A DNA stretch of 64,000 bases from Mytilus californianus (GCF_021869535.1 NW_026262734.1:74772339-74836338); one strand, 5' to 3'. Positions 35,280 through 47,652 are shown, numbered from the stretch's first letter. Notes: a model not told the origin generated them from the sequence alone. A program made the numbers and translations.

Positions 35280-36170
35280 TAAAGACGAGATGGACGTATC
35301 GGGAACTGTGTAAGAACTAACAAGGGTCGCATTATAGACTGACATAGTCCGTAATAAATTTTGTTTGTGACCTGAGAATGCTTAACTATGGTAACGGCAT
35401 GATGTCACAATTCTTTACTCTGGACGAAATTATAGAAAAGAACAAAAACCAACAAAAAAAGATATATGTTACAATAAAAGGAAACCATTACGGATATAAA
35501 ACGAAACTTTAAAATGAAATTATCCAGATAAATCAAATAATTTCAGGTAAAGAATGTATCATTATCACCACTGTCATTTTTTTAACGGTAGGCTCAGCCT
35601 TTTAAACATGAGCAGGTAAATATCACTGACAGGTTCATCAGATCTACCAATGCAGTTAATGCTGGTCAATTAGGCTATTAATAGTACGAGTGCTATAAAT
35701 ATATCTTATCGATTTGCGTACTTGCAAATGCAGTATAAAACTTCCAAGGCGTAATAATAGTTTCAAAGAGAACAAAATATTATACTTGAAATCAAGAATG
35801 TCAAAATACATATATCGCAAATTTGATTACTTGTTAAAAAGCTGTATGATATAAATCATCTGCGGTTGTATCCCTAATTGTTAAAGTTGTGCTTGACATA
35901 AAGTTATAATTGACATTTCTTCATGGTTCTAAATCGTTTTAAGTTTGTTATTCATAACAGATTGTATACGTAACATAATAATAGTTTATGTTTATTTCTA
36001 TTTCACAGCTATTTGCTTCTTTATCTCTGAAAAAATTCCTTCATATACGTTTAGTTAATTACCTATATATATTTTAATTCTTTAGAGAAAAACGCAAAAT
36101 ACTCAACTTTCAGAATCATCAGGCTTCAGCCGTCAAATTGCGATAAAAAAAAACTGATAATGATTCATGG
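35280..36170. other. No gene seen
   Basis: AT-rich sequence without supported exons or clear repeats. Confidence 0.4.
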
Positions 36171-36180
36171 TTTGTTTTAA

Positions 36181-36793
36181 GGTAGATAGGGTGTCTTCCT
36201 CCATCTTGGATTTTGAAATACCAGAAAACAATCGGTCTAGATCTTTAATAAAAGGTGCAAATATTGAGAGTAGTAGGTAATTCGTGTGTAAGAATTTTTA
36301 TTTGAATAGAGAAAATGACATATTTTATCATATTTTTGGTTGTATTTTACGAAAAAACAGAATACTTTTGTTTGATTCTATTTTTTCCAACTTTGCCACA
36401 TAAGGGGAGGCAACTCAAATGTAAGGGCAGATAATTCAGATAAAGTTACTTTTACAATAGAATGTGTTAGGAATTTACCTATTTTATTATGTAGCAAGAA
36501 AACGGGTCCCGTGACCCCATTTTTTCTTTTTCTTATCTGAAAGCATACTATTAGAGCTATCTTCTCATATTTTATCTCAAAATTCTATGGTGTAGTTTTC
36601 GTTTAATGGCAGAAAATTGGGTTTTTCATGCATAATCTATACAAAATTTGTCAATTTTGCACAACCTGTAGCGTGAAAATAAGCCCCGTGACCCATTCTT
36701 TTTATTATTTTTTTTAAAAAAGCATGATATAAACTACATTTTGGCAAATTATTAAAAAATTCTATGGATCATAATTTAGACACCCCATCTACC
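36181..36793. mobile_element. piggyBac-like MITE (613 bp)
   Basis: TIR GGTAGATAGGGTGTC at the left and GGTAGATGGGGTGTC inverted at the right, flanked by TTAA on both sides (36177-36180, 36794-36797). TTAA duplication is typical of piggyBac elements. No coding sequence. Confidence 0.7.
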
Positions 36794-37516
36794 TTAAACT
36801 CTAAGCTCATATCTGAATGCGTCAGATATCTTTTTTGAAGATAGTACTTGTTACTTATTTCTCCATTAATCTAGGTTGTAGAACATATCACATCTCACAA
36901 TCGAAAACAGTAATATGTGTATTCATATTCTACAAATTTATACAAATAACAAATAAGTAAACAGAAATCCAACCTTTTATCGGTCTGTAAGTGGTCCGTC
37001 ACCGTACTGGATATTTAAGATACTATCGAGTTGAAACGTTTTTTGGTTATCTCATTGGTAATCGTACAATATCTCCTTATTTTAACATTAAGTTAATTTC
37101 ATCAGTGTTTTGCAGTTTGTTTCTTCGATATCAGGAAGGAAGTCATAATTATCCGACATTTCTCGATCATAGTACACCAGACCACTATCAATCTAAACTT
37201 GATTTTGTCTTGAATGCATATCAAATTTCTCTAATAGTTCTTACTCGATTTATCCTTTTCCTGACTGTTGATTATTTTTATTTAATCAACGTGTGGTTCG
37301 TTTGATTTCAGTTCTTTATTGGTCAAAATTCGATTATGACGTCAAATTTTCTATTGTGGCGTCATGAAAAAGGCGACCATGTCCGATGACGTCACATAGA
37401 AAGAACATATCTTTCTGCAGGTCGTTCGAAAAGAAGGATTAAGATTATCTGCATTTCGTCTAAAATCATTAGAGAAACAGATTCCACCACCAAATATCAT
37501 GCAATACGATATTATA

Positions 37517-37660
37517 CATTTATTTCCCGTGCCTGAGGGAGATATGAAGATTTGTTCACCCAATAAAATTCATATTTCCCGAGGGCCGAGCCCGAGGGAA
37601 ATATGACTTTTCGAGGGTGAAGAAATCTTCATATCTCCCTAAGCCAAGGGAAATGAATGT
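37517..37660. repeat. Foldback element (hairpin d)
   Basis: Arms catttatttcccgtgcctga... and ...aagggaaatgaatg; inner catatttcccgaggg and ccgagggaaatatg around a CG apex. Confidence 0.8.
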
Positions 37661-38089
37661 TTTATTCCACTGCCTATACTTTGTTTACTACTAAATACCT
37701 GAACATAAAACATTAATTTACATACATTTTTCTTAACCACTTGTTTTCATAACTACTCACGACATAATTTAAAACATGTATAAACAGTACTGATCAAAAG
37801 ATAATTATCTATTATTTAAGTTTTGATTTTACGTCTGAAATAATTTTGAACACTATAATGACTTTACTGTCGCAATTTAAAAACGTTCAAAACGTTACTT
37901 ACAGTAACCGCGCGTAACGTCGAACGAGCAAGTCCCGACGTTCAGAGTGGAATATGATACTCAGAGGGGAATATTATTATTTCTTATGAACAATTCCTTT
38001 CTTTACTCATTTTTAAACTGGGATGTACAATTGAAAAATGCTAATGAAAAATTTCCAGTGTAACATTTTTTCAACGTTGATGTTGCTGC

Positions 38090-38330
38090 GTATTGTCAAA
38101 TACTTTTTTTCTTTATTTTTGGGAAATTCAGAAAAAAATTGTTCTTTTGAATTTTCGGGAAAACAAAATTTTTTTAAATTTTTTTTTAAAAATTTTACAA
38201 ATTTTGTCCTCAAATTTATTTATTTTTTATATTTTTTTTTTTTTTTTTTTTTGACATTTTATTTTTTTTTTCTTTATTTTGGCAAATTTTTTAATTTTTT
38301 TAATTTTTCGGCAAAATTTTATTTATCGCG
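38090..38330. repeat. T-rich low-complexity tract
   Basis: Long T runs broken by ga/aa. The 102-codon open frame here is Phe/Leu-rich and is a composition artefact. Confidence 0.8.
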
Positions 38331-38759
38331 GGGTGAACAAGGGTAGGGTGTTATTTACACCGGGGTAATTAACCAATCAGATTGCAGTATTTTTGCTGCA
38401 TAAGAAATAAGAAGTTTTGTTCAGTGTCACGTGGAATGGTCTCAACCAATCAAACATTGATTTAGCTATCAAATTTAACATACAGTGGAATAATTATCCA
38501 ATCTCGACAGTTAAATTTCAAATATTTAAAACGCTCGGCGAGCTTCGCGTTTTAAATTTGAAAATTTAACCGTCTCGAGTGGATAAATATCGTATCACAC
38601 TTTATGCAGTGGTAGAATCTATATATCTCCCGTTCAACGTTAAACAACTAACAAGTATACAATATTTCAAAAACGGTACTTTCCTCAAAACGTAAACCTT
38701 TGTGACTCTTAGACTAATGGCGGTTTGATTTAGATTTGTTCTCGAAAACACTCAACATG

Positions 38760-39530
38760 TAGCCATCTAAAAAAAGTATTATAATATTTGTCTTCTCTGT
38801 CCTTAACATGTATAAAAGATTTCCTCACTCTTAACCTAAAATAATTAGATTAAAGGAATCAGTTAAACCATCTAGAAAAAAAGTATTAGAATATTTGACT
38901 TCTTTATATATATCTTTTACATATATACAAGATTTCCTAACTCTTAACTTAAAATAATTAGATTAAAGGAATCAGTTAAACCATCTAGAAAAAAGTATTA
39001 GAATATTTGACTTCTTTATATATATCTTTTACATATATAAAAGATTTCCTAAATCTTAACTTAAAATAATTAGATTAAAGGAATCAGTTAAACCATCTAG
39101 AAAAATGTATTAGAATATTTGACTTCTTTATATATATCTTTTACATATATACAAGATTTCAGAACTCTTAACTTAAGATAATTAGATTAAAGGAATCAGT
39201 TAAACCATCTAGAAAAAAAGTATTAGAATATTTGACTTCTTTATATATATCTTTTACATATATACAAGATTTCCTAAATCTTAACTTAAAATAATTAGAT
39301 TAAAGGAATCAGTTAAACCATCTAGAAAAATGTATTAGAATATTTGACTTCTTTATATATATCTTTTACATATATATAAGATTTCAGAACTCTTAACTTA
39401 AAATAATTAGATTAAAGGAATCAGTTAAACCATCTAGAAAAAAGTATTAGAATATTTGACTTCTTTATCTTTTACATATATACAAGATCTCCGAACTCTT
39501 AACTTAAAATAATAAGATTATAGGAATCAG
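38760..39530. repeat. 112-bp tandem satellite, ~7 copies
   Basis: The phrase agttaaacca starts at 38861, 38974, 39086, 39198, 39311 and 39423, a period of 112-113 bp. The first and last units are diverged. Units contain tatatatatcttttacatat and aaataattagattaaaggaa. Confidence 0.9.
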
Positions 39531-39539
39531 TCGATCTTT

Positions 39540-41330
39540 GTTTCATTAAAATAGTCCATTTAGAGATACAACTATCATGACTATCTGGTTAATGGAGGGG
39601 CAAATCATATTGCGTAAAACGCTAATTTAATTGATTCGAACAAAGAAATTTCTAAATCTGACAATATCAACTTAAATGTGCTTGTTTTAGTACGAATTTG
39701 TCAGCATATAACCCGCGCACTAATTGTAGTCCACTTGTAGAAATCGACAGAGTGCGTCCGCTGCGAACTAAAGTTCAAGAAACGAGATAAATGAAGCAAA
39801 ACAGTAGTTTAAAAGTTGCAGCAGCACCTGCATGTGGAGTATATATCTCAAAGTTATATAAACAATATTAAACAGCTTGTTTTATAGGTATTTCCTTGAT
39901 AAAGGGTGAAAAAAGATTTCTTAATGGTAAATTTAATTCATGATTTCGAATTTATCTTAGGAATCATGACTTGGTTTTTGCGGAATTGCGGTGTCACACA
40001 TGACAGTCTTTTATTTCTCGTTATGACTTATTATTGAGGGTTTAATTTTTGTAATGAGTAGTGGAGCAGAAACTCGTCTGCTTATCTTTCTGCAGAACTT
40101 GAGTTCGCAGACAAATTTTGATACAGATCGTGGTGCTCAATGTTTAGTTGCGCTGTAGTGTTGTTTGTCTTCTAATCAGTACATTTTCTTTAGGTCGTAG
40201 TGTCAGTTATAGTTTATTGACTTACTTTTTAATTGACATCTAGGTTTCTTCTTACTTAATATTTCATTTTTATCAAACTTATGTCATATCAAAAGAAGTA
40301 CACTCCTATCAATCTATTGTTTTATACAAAGTTTTCTTATATTTGAATTTAACCATACACAGCTTCTTTGAACATAACGATCGTGGATATTATATGTCAT
40401 TCGGGTTCTTCACAAGGGATATGGGCTTATACTCCAGACAGTTTTTTATATCCCCTGAGCCGGCGAAGGGTATATAGAGCACTGACAGTGAATATGAGCC
40501 CATATCACTTGTGAAGCCCGAATAACAATTTATACTATACTGGCGTGTATTCGTTTTTGTTCACAGGGTATATGGTCTCATATATCCTGTCAGTGCTTTA
40601 TATACACTTCAGTATAATATATATCAATAATGCATCAAACCATTGACACTAAAACATTAGATATTTGCCTGTTGGCATATTCAGTTTCTTGTCTCCATCA
40701 GTCATTACATTAGAGGCCTATTTGATAACATTTTCCCTTTCTGGTTAGTTAGACTGTTATATTTTATGAACGATTCTATTCTTTTTAAATAACTGTTTTT
40801 CAATTCTATTTAACTTTCTGATTTAACTGTAATATGCATAATTCTTACCCTTTTTCCTTGCAGTCACAGTACAATGAAATACATCGATTATATAAATTTC
40901 TTTTCTATGTCTATTGCTGAGGTGTTCGGAAGAGTTCTTAAGTGCAAACATGAGTCAGAATAACGGTTATGCAGACAAAAAAGAGTAAAAGTATTTTATT
41001 TAAAGAAAATAGACTTTAGATGCAAAAACCCATTAAATGTATCGAGTAGTGTAATAACACTAAACAAAATGATAAGTCATTCCAGAGATTCTAAGTTTAC
41101 ATTCTAACTTAATTGTCTCTTTGCAAGTAACAGTGGTATAAAACGGAAATTATCAGTAATTACACATTAAAGATAGGTCACTGTAAACAGTCTGGGTCTG
41201 TTTATGCGGTTTGTTTTGTATGATTGGAAGGCGTACTCTGTTTGTTTTAGATGATACCACAGATTCAATAACGGAATGACATGATGTTACGCCCGGATTA
41301 TAACCAGGTGGAAGTAATTCACGTCATACG
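39540..41330. other. No gene seen upstream of CBM14 gene B
   Basis: AT-rich; contains the foldback at 40396-40526. No supported exon before the TATA-like site at 41340. Confidence 0.4.
40396..40526. repeat. Foldback element
   Basis: cattcgggttcttcacaagg pairs with cttgtgaagcccgaataac; atatgggctt.tact with gaatatgagcccatat; apex cctgagccggcgaagg. Confidence 0.75.
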
Positions 41331-41339
41331 TAATAATGG

Positions 41340-41345
41340 TATAAA
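41340..41345 (+). promoter_or_regulatory. Candidate TATA box of CBM14 gene B
   Basis: TATAAA 87 nt before the ATG at 41432, allowing a 5' UTR of about 55-60 nt. A CRE-like acgtcatacg lies just upstream. Position-based inference. Confidence 0.35.
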
Positions 41346-41431
41346 TGATAAACGAAAATCACACTTGGTCACAATCATAGTTATCTAAAATCCACCAGAA
41401 TTGTAAGCCACACGTACGTTTAATCTCAAAC

Positions 41432-41474
41432 ATGCAGTACCTTGCTGGTCTAGTTCTCATTTCATCACTAATCG
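41432..41474 (+). CDS. CBM14 gene B, exon 1 (signal peptide)
   Basis: ATG then CAG TAC CTT; donor GTAAGT at 41475. 14 codons plus one base (phase 1), all in the hydrophobic signal sequence. Confidence 0.88.
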
Positions 41475-44400
41475 GTAAGTCGACACATTTTTAAAATTTT
41501 ACTATCTTCTTCTATCATGCATTTTTGCACTTTGAACGAAAATTTCTAGCATTTTAAGATGCTTTTTAAGTTGCAGATGCTGCCAATTGCCTGGCGTTCT
41601 ATATCTTTGATATTGCACTGAATAGTCAAAGATGCATTTCTTGCAACGTCTAAGGTGTTCCTCCGGTTAATAGGGGTTTCTTATGTTGTGTCGGTATTAT
41701 TTTGTTGTGTTAATTTGGATGTATTGTTTCTTTAGATGTATTTTGTTGTGTTGTTTAGTTGATGTCTCATACCCCACACCTCTTTTGTTAATATAGATAG
41801 ATTTATATTAAATATAAATTTGATATTCCTTTATTGATCTTTCACTGTTTTAAATGAAAAGTATATTAAAAGCAATTTAAAAAGAAATATACGTTTTTAG
41901 TAAACTAAAGTTTTAATTCCCTCAGGCGAAGTTTGTCTTCGATGAATTTGGATATGCCTTTAAGGTCATATAGTTCCTAAGGTTTTTATCTATTTATATA
42001 TACTTGTGTGCGAGAGGAAGCAAGTTAAAAATCCGGCTCAAAGTTTCGGTCTAGTACAATGCATAAAATGTAATTATAAGAATTAAAAGCTTCTTTTTGT
42101 AACTTTATAGGGGTGTTAAAGCGTTGAACGTGCTCACATGTTTAGTATGAAGTGTTTCGGTCAACGCTTTTAGACCTCAATAAAATTACAAAAAGAAGAT
42201 TCAAATTCTTGAATAAAACAACATATGCTGTTAAATCGATATGTTCTTCGATATCAGATAGTAACTAACAAATTCAAAGTTTCCAACACAATTTGTCACA
42301 ATATTTCACGGTGGACCTCTTACCATTAACTCATGCGAGTAGCGGACTATTTTGTTACGTTCTTCGTTATACTTCAGCTTAACTCTCCTTTCCATAACCC
42401 AGCTGTTGTCATGAATTAAAAAAAATAAACTGAGGTCAATGTCTGTTTGACCTTTAATCTAAGAACATTATCGGAGGGAATATTTATAGTCAATCAGCGA
42501 TAAACAAAACCGGTTACCACTTAAAGTAGTTTAGAGGTACAAAATTGTTGCCACCATCAAACTGTGACTTTTGGTTCTGATTTTTACTGAAATGAGCAAA
42601 ATTTATAAAGAAATGTAAGCTATCTTCAATTATGTGAAAATATGTTTATCATTGTTTCTTATGGTAATATTCTTTCAATTACACTAAAACTGTTGATTCA
42701 TCAATAATAAAAAAAAATAAACCATCAAACAAATGAAAATATTAATAAAGAAGGTAGCTCATATTACTTGTTTTTGTAATAGATCGTAATGTATATACAC
42801 AATGTTTATGCGCCCAATAAACAAGAATTTAGACCCCCAGTTTTATACATATTTCATGAAATTATTCACCGACCACTTACTAGTTAAAAATTTATGATGA
42901 CAAATGGCTATATATGTTTTACAAATTGCATGCATTTTTAAAACGTCATTTCGGAAAGTGTAGAATTTTATCATTAATTTCAGTTGAATTCTGAAGTCGG
43001 CAGACCATAAATGGATAAAATTTCTACACTTTTCAAAAATGAAGTATCTGAAAATTAGACAATTGTACTCCTAGTTCAGAGAGCCTTTAATAAATGCTCA
43101 AAATCTATTACATTGGGTGCATTTTGTACATTTTGAACAATCTTTAGCCATTTATAATGTTATTTGTTGAATAGATATAATGTAAGGGAAACAACCATAT
43201 CTCAATACATAAAAGTATAGGGCCCTCGTTCCGATATCCCTATTTGTGAAGCAATAAATAGCAAATAACAAATTATGGAAAACATATATTTGGGTATGGC
43301 TGTTTTCATACCTATAATTATGTTAATGACAAGATCTCAAAATGATACAACATGTACGAATGGAGAGCTTTTAATTGCAGTGTTTCCTTAAATGCAAGAA
43401 CTTTGAAGGCTGAGAGCAAATATATACAAAATTTACCGTCTGGGGGAAGTAATTTGATTTATTAAAATTAGTTTTTTTTTATTTTCCATTTTCGAATTAA
43501 ATTGGTCATAAAGTGGTCTATGGTTATCTTCTCCATTCGTGTATCTTGAGTTTTAATATTGATTAGTTAATCATACTTACTAATTATGACATGTATATGT
43601 ATTTTAAATTTTTCAGCATCTTCTCTAGCTGCTGATTGCTCTCAACTACCAGATGGAATTTATGAGCCTGCATGCAAAACGTACCTCCAATGTACAGGCG
43701 GTGTGGCATCAACCGTGCAATGCGCAGATAACAAGGTCTTCAACAATGTAACACAAGCTTGTGATGAGTAAGTATTTAACTGTTGTCAAGAATATCAGTG
43801 TTTCTTCAGTAAACATTATAGTAAACGAAAACTAACACAAAAAATCACGATAATGTCTGGACTGAAACTCAACACGTTTTTGATACAACAGAAAATGTTG
43901 GAAGTTTCACTTTGCCGAAATCAAAACAGCAGCTTAGGTTTAATACGAAGATGCCAATTAAATGAGTTACCCAACGAACACTCGTCTCAAGTGGTTGTAA
44001 ATTAAAAAAAAAAGTAGAACGGAAAATAGTGTATTTGTTACTTAGCTACATTTTATAACTATATATTAAGAATTCTAAAAATGCCGTGTTCATTTATGCA
44101 TAGTATAAAGATACCTTTCTGGTAGTTATCTAATTTCATCATCCTGCGAAGTTGCAAGCCTATTTGTTCTGCAGGATACTAAATGGCAAACACTTATATA
44201 AAATGAGGAGATGTATGATTGCGAATGAGAAAACTATCCACCAGAGAACAAGTGATATGGATGTAAGCATCTATATGTCACCAAACGGTCTTCAACAATG
44301 AGCAAAACCCATACCGTATAGTAAGCTTTAAAAGGCCGCGACATGACAAAATGAAAACTAATACTAATAGTACTCAAACGAGAAATACTATTGGCCTGAC

Positions 44401-47400
44401 TGGGTTCTCATCTTGTCTCCATTGTTTCTTGTGATTGTCATTGAAGATTGTTTCGACTTACTGGTATAATCTTGGGATTTATATCTTCTTTATTTTAATT
44501 TTGCATTGAATATTTTTCAGTATGATAAATGTAGGTGCACCATGCGGAACACTTCGAGACTGTACAGGAAAAGCTGATGGCCTATATGCTGATATTGACT
44601 GGAAATGTCGATCTTATTACACCTGTAACACAGAAACATTTATGGGACATAACCCTTGTTCAGCTAGTAAGTTCTTTTTAATAACAAAACGATTTTAAGT
44701 GTTCGTTGTTTTATATTTATATTGCAATTACACTGATCAAGACATAATGTAAAAGGGGGAGCTTTGGGGTTTCAAAAAAACTAGTTTATCCCTGTCACAA
44801 GAACCTACTTATTGGATGCCTTTAGGTATATCATAATTTTTTTTTTGTCATTTAGGGAATTTGGTGTTAATGGCTGCCCTAACTTTAATTCTAGGCTAGG
44901 AGCGATTCAGAGCTTGGCATATTGCAAAGAAATTTGTCTATTGTTGAAGCCGTATGTTGACCTCTTTAGATGTCTTTTTGTGTCGTTATGTTGCTGTCTC
45001 ATTAATGTATACCCTTCATCTCTTCATCATGAAAGTTGAATGTTGATACTAATAATCTTAATGTTAATGAAATTAAAGGTGTTTTGATTAAAAAGTATAT
45101 GGAAAGATAATCTTTTACAGAATGAGTTAATTACGTACTTATTTCAAATTTAAAAGTATGTTTAAAATGGAGACTAGGTTTTGTCTAAAATGTGATACTA
45201 GAAAGCACGTCACAAGCTTTTAGAATCGGTGTTTGTAAATAATCGACTGAGCAGGATCGTTAATAAAAGATTTACAAAGGTAAACAATTCGTATATGTTG
45301 GTGTTTAGGTCAATTGAAGATGATATCATTTTCTTATGAAATATCCAGCACTCCGCCACCAGCGACAAGCTGGTTATTAGATTCTGCTTTAAAATATGTA
45401 CTAATTGAAAATACCTAGATACAGAAAACAGCTTTATTTGGCTTCTTTCATGTGAAGATGAAAAAGTATACAACCCTGTGACTTTGATTTGTTATATTTT
45501 TTTACAATTAGAAAACAACCGATACAGCTGTTATTGTTACAGATGCTTCTTCCATTCAGCATCATCATCATTAGTGTTTCTTTACTTATTTTTGTATATA
45601 ATCGTTATACAAGTAGCATGCCCTTTTTGGCAGATGATTAGTTTAATAAGGTACTCGTATTCAGTGAAGCACTTTAAGCTTATATTTAGCTTGCATATAT
45701 CCGAACTATTTTTGTTATAATTACACCTTATGTAAAAATCCTGGGTTTTGATTGGTTGATAGCCAGTGTATTTTTCACCAATTTACTGTTATCAAATGAA
45801 TATCGTTCATTTTTAGCTCACCTGACCTGAAAGGTCAAGTGAGCTTTTCTCATCACTTTGCGTCCGTCGTCCGTCGTCCTGCGTCCGTCGTCCGTCGTCC
45901 GTCGTCCGTAAACTTTTACAAAAATCTTCTCCTCTGAAACTACTGGGCCAAATTTGACCAAACTTGGCCACAATCATCATTGGGGTATCTAGTTTAAAAA
46001 ATGTGTCCGGTGACCCGGCCAACCAACCAAGATGGCCGCCATGGCTAAAAATAGAACATAGGGGTAAAATGTAGAATTTGGCTTATATCTCTGAAACCAA
46101 AGCATTTAGAGCAAATCTGACATGGGGGTAAAATTGTTTATTAGGTCAAGATCTATCTGCCCTGAAATTTTCAGATGAATCTGACAACCCGTTGTTGGGT
46201 TGCTGCCCCTGAATTGGTAATTTTAAGGAAATTTTGCCGTTTTTGGTTATTATCTTGAATATTATTATAGATAGAGATAAACTGTAAACAGCAATAATGT
46301 TCAGCAAAGTAAGATCTACAAATAAGTCACTTGACCAAAATGGTCAGTCGACCCCTTAAGGAGTTATTGCCCTTTATAGTCAGTTTTTAACCATTTTTCG
46401 TAAATTTTTGTAATCCTTTACAAAAATCTTCTCCTCTGAAACTACTAAGACAAATTTAACCAAACTTGTCCCCAATCGTCATTAGGGTATCTAGTTTAAA
46501 AAATGTGTCCGATGACCCCTCCCGCGAACCAAGATGGCCGACATGGCTAAAAAATAATACATAGGGTAAAATGCAGTTTTTGGCTCATATCTCTGAAACC
46601 AAAGCATTTAGAGCAAATCTGATGAGGATAAAATTGTTCATTAGGTCAAGATCTATTTGCCCTGAAATTTTCAGACCAATCAGGCAACACGTTGTTAGGT
46701 TGCTGCCCCTGAATTGGTAATTTTAAGAAAATTTTGCCGTTTTTGGTTATTATCTTGAATATTATTATAGATAGAGATAAACTGTAAACAGCAATAATGT
46801 ACAGCAAAGTTAGATCTACAAATAAGTCAACATGACCAAAATTGTCAATTGACCCCTTAAGGAGTTATTGCCCTTTATAGTCAATTTTTTACAATTTTCA
46901 TAAATTTTGTAAATTTTTGTAAATTTTTACAATATATTTTCCACTGTAACTACCGGGCCAAGTTCATTATAGATAGAGATAATAGTAAGGAGAAAGAATG
47001 TTCAGTAAAGTAGGATCTACAAACACATCACCATCACCAAAACATGAATCCATCTGTGTCCTTTGTTTAATATGCACTTAGACCAAGGTGAGCGACACAG
47101 GCTCTTTAGAGCCTCTAGTTTAACGCCGCCGGGGTATATGCAAAAAGGATATGCCTTTTTTACCCTCTCTGCCATGGTATTTGCCAAAAAATACTCTATC
47201 CGACTGGACGCTTGTAACGTCACGATCATCAATGCGTTTTTGAACGTTAACATTTGTTGTAATTAAACAGATATAGCATGTTCTTGAGGGGTATTTGCGA
47301 AAAATACCAGTTTTGAGAATGAATTTCCCTCGCCTTACGGCTCGCGAAATTTAACATTCTCTCGACTGGTATTTTTTGCAAATACCCCTCCTTAACATGA

Positions 47401-47652
47401 TATATCTATTCATTATACTACATTGTTAGAGGTGGTCATGTACTGTAAATGTAATAAGTTTAACAAAAGTCTCAAAAACTTTTCTTGGTCTTGAATGCTA
47501 CATACGTTCACTGTCTGACACTCAAAATTTCTATTTCAGATCTTGTATTCAATGAAAAACTTTCGACCTGTGATTGGAAAGCCAATGTGGATCCACCATG
47601 TGGAGATAAAGGAAAAATTCCTGTTACAAAATCAGCTTTCGGAAGACGGTGA
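41432..47652 (+). CDS. Secreted protein with two CBM14/peritrophin-A chitin-binding domains (copy B)
   Basis: Exons 41432-41474, 43617-43767, 44521-44666 and 47540-47652 join in phase (453 nt, 150 residues, stop TGA 47650-47652). The signal peptide is MQYLAGLVLISSLI..ASSLAA. Domain 1 has cysteines C-x11-C-x5-C-x9-C-x12-C-x9-C, domain 2 C-x14-C-x5-C-x10-C-x12-C-x9-C, identical to gene A at 11.4-15.5 kb. All splice sites are GT-AG with GTAAGT donors. The C-terminal tail KGKIPVTKSAFGRR is basic and absent from A. Known role of the family: chitin binding in extracellular matrices (gut lining, mucus, shell). The last intron (44667-47539) contains a 1.3-kb Helitron-like repeat and a foldback element. 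AATAAA at 47847-47852 is the likely poly(A) signal. Confidence 0.93.
41905..41990 (+). repeat. Retrozyme-like repeat, 5' fragment
   Basis: ttaattccctcaggcgaagt...gatgaatttggatatgcc resembles the body of the 6.0- and 13.0-kb copies. Its ribozyme part is missing. Confidence 0.45.
42080..42215. repeat. Foldback element in CBM14 gene B intron 1
   Basis: agcttctttttgtaacttta...gtgttaaagcgttgaac pairs with gtcaacgcttttagacctc...attacaaaaagaaga. Confidence 0.75.
43617..43767 (+). CDS. CBM14 gene B, exon 2 (domain 1)
   Basis: Acceptor aaatttttcag; donor gtaagt. 151 nt. Encodes AADCSQLPDGIYEPAC through VTQACD, with five cysteines of domain 1. Confidence 0.93.
44196..44397 (+). repeat. Dispersed repeat R1, diverged copy
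   Basis: gaggagatgtatgattgcga...ggtcttcaacaatgagcaaa, in intron 2 of CBM14 gene B. Confidence 0.55.
44521..44666 (+). CDS. CBM14 gene B, exon 3 (domains 1/2)
   Basis: Acceptor gaatatttttcag; donor gtaagt. 146 nt. Encodes GAPCGTLRDCTGKADGLY through GHNPCSA. Confidence 0.93.
45815..47118 (+). mobile_element. Helitron-like non-autonomous element (hypothesis), in CBM14 gene B intron 3
   Basis: The 5' end is a hairpin AGCTCACCTGACC/GGTCAAGTGAGCT (45815-45845), followed by a gtcgtccgtcgtccgtc run. The interior has two diverged direct units of about 500 bp (from about 45910 and 46415). The 3' end has the hairpin GGCTCT-TT-AGAGCC (47100-47113), then T and CTAG (47115-47118) before T, the arrangement of a Helitron 3' end. 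A canonical 5' TC was not seen. Confidence 0.5.
47273..47405. repeat. Foldback element in CBM14 gene B intron 3
   Basis: gaggggtatttgcgaaaaat...ccagt pairs with actggtattttttgcaaata..cccctc; outer tatagcatg/catgatata; apex ccctcgccttacggctcgcg. Confidence 0.8.
47540..47652 (+). CDS. CBM14 gene B, terminal exon
   Basis: Acceptor ctatttcag. Encodes LVFNEKLSTCDWKANVDPPCGDK and a basic tail, then TGA. Completes the sixth cysteine of domain 2. Confidence 0.92.

Larger units (their letters stand above)
37215..38640. mobile_element. Third copy of the hairpin-tailed element, split by a ~975-bp insertion
   Basis: The body (cgtgtggttcgtttgat..., tgatgacgtcacatagaaag, ttagagaaacagattccacc) runs to about 37514. 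The remainder of its hairpin resumes at about 38493 (ttatccaatctcgacag) and runs through gcagtggtagaatctatata. The insert begins with a different hairpin (37517-37660) and contains inverted ttattccactg/cagtggaataa at 37663 and 38482. Confidence 0.6.

Noticed and set aside
36105..36125. Possible minus-strand hammerhead (cctgatgattctgaaag)
   Set aside because: CTGATGA and GAAA are present but there is no room for stem II.
38038..38346. 102-codon Phe-rich frame
   Set aside because: Product of a T-rich low-complexity tract.
38760..39530. CRISPR-like array
   Set aside because: The whole 112-bp unit repeats with no unique spacers, in a eukaryotic context: a satellite.
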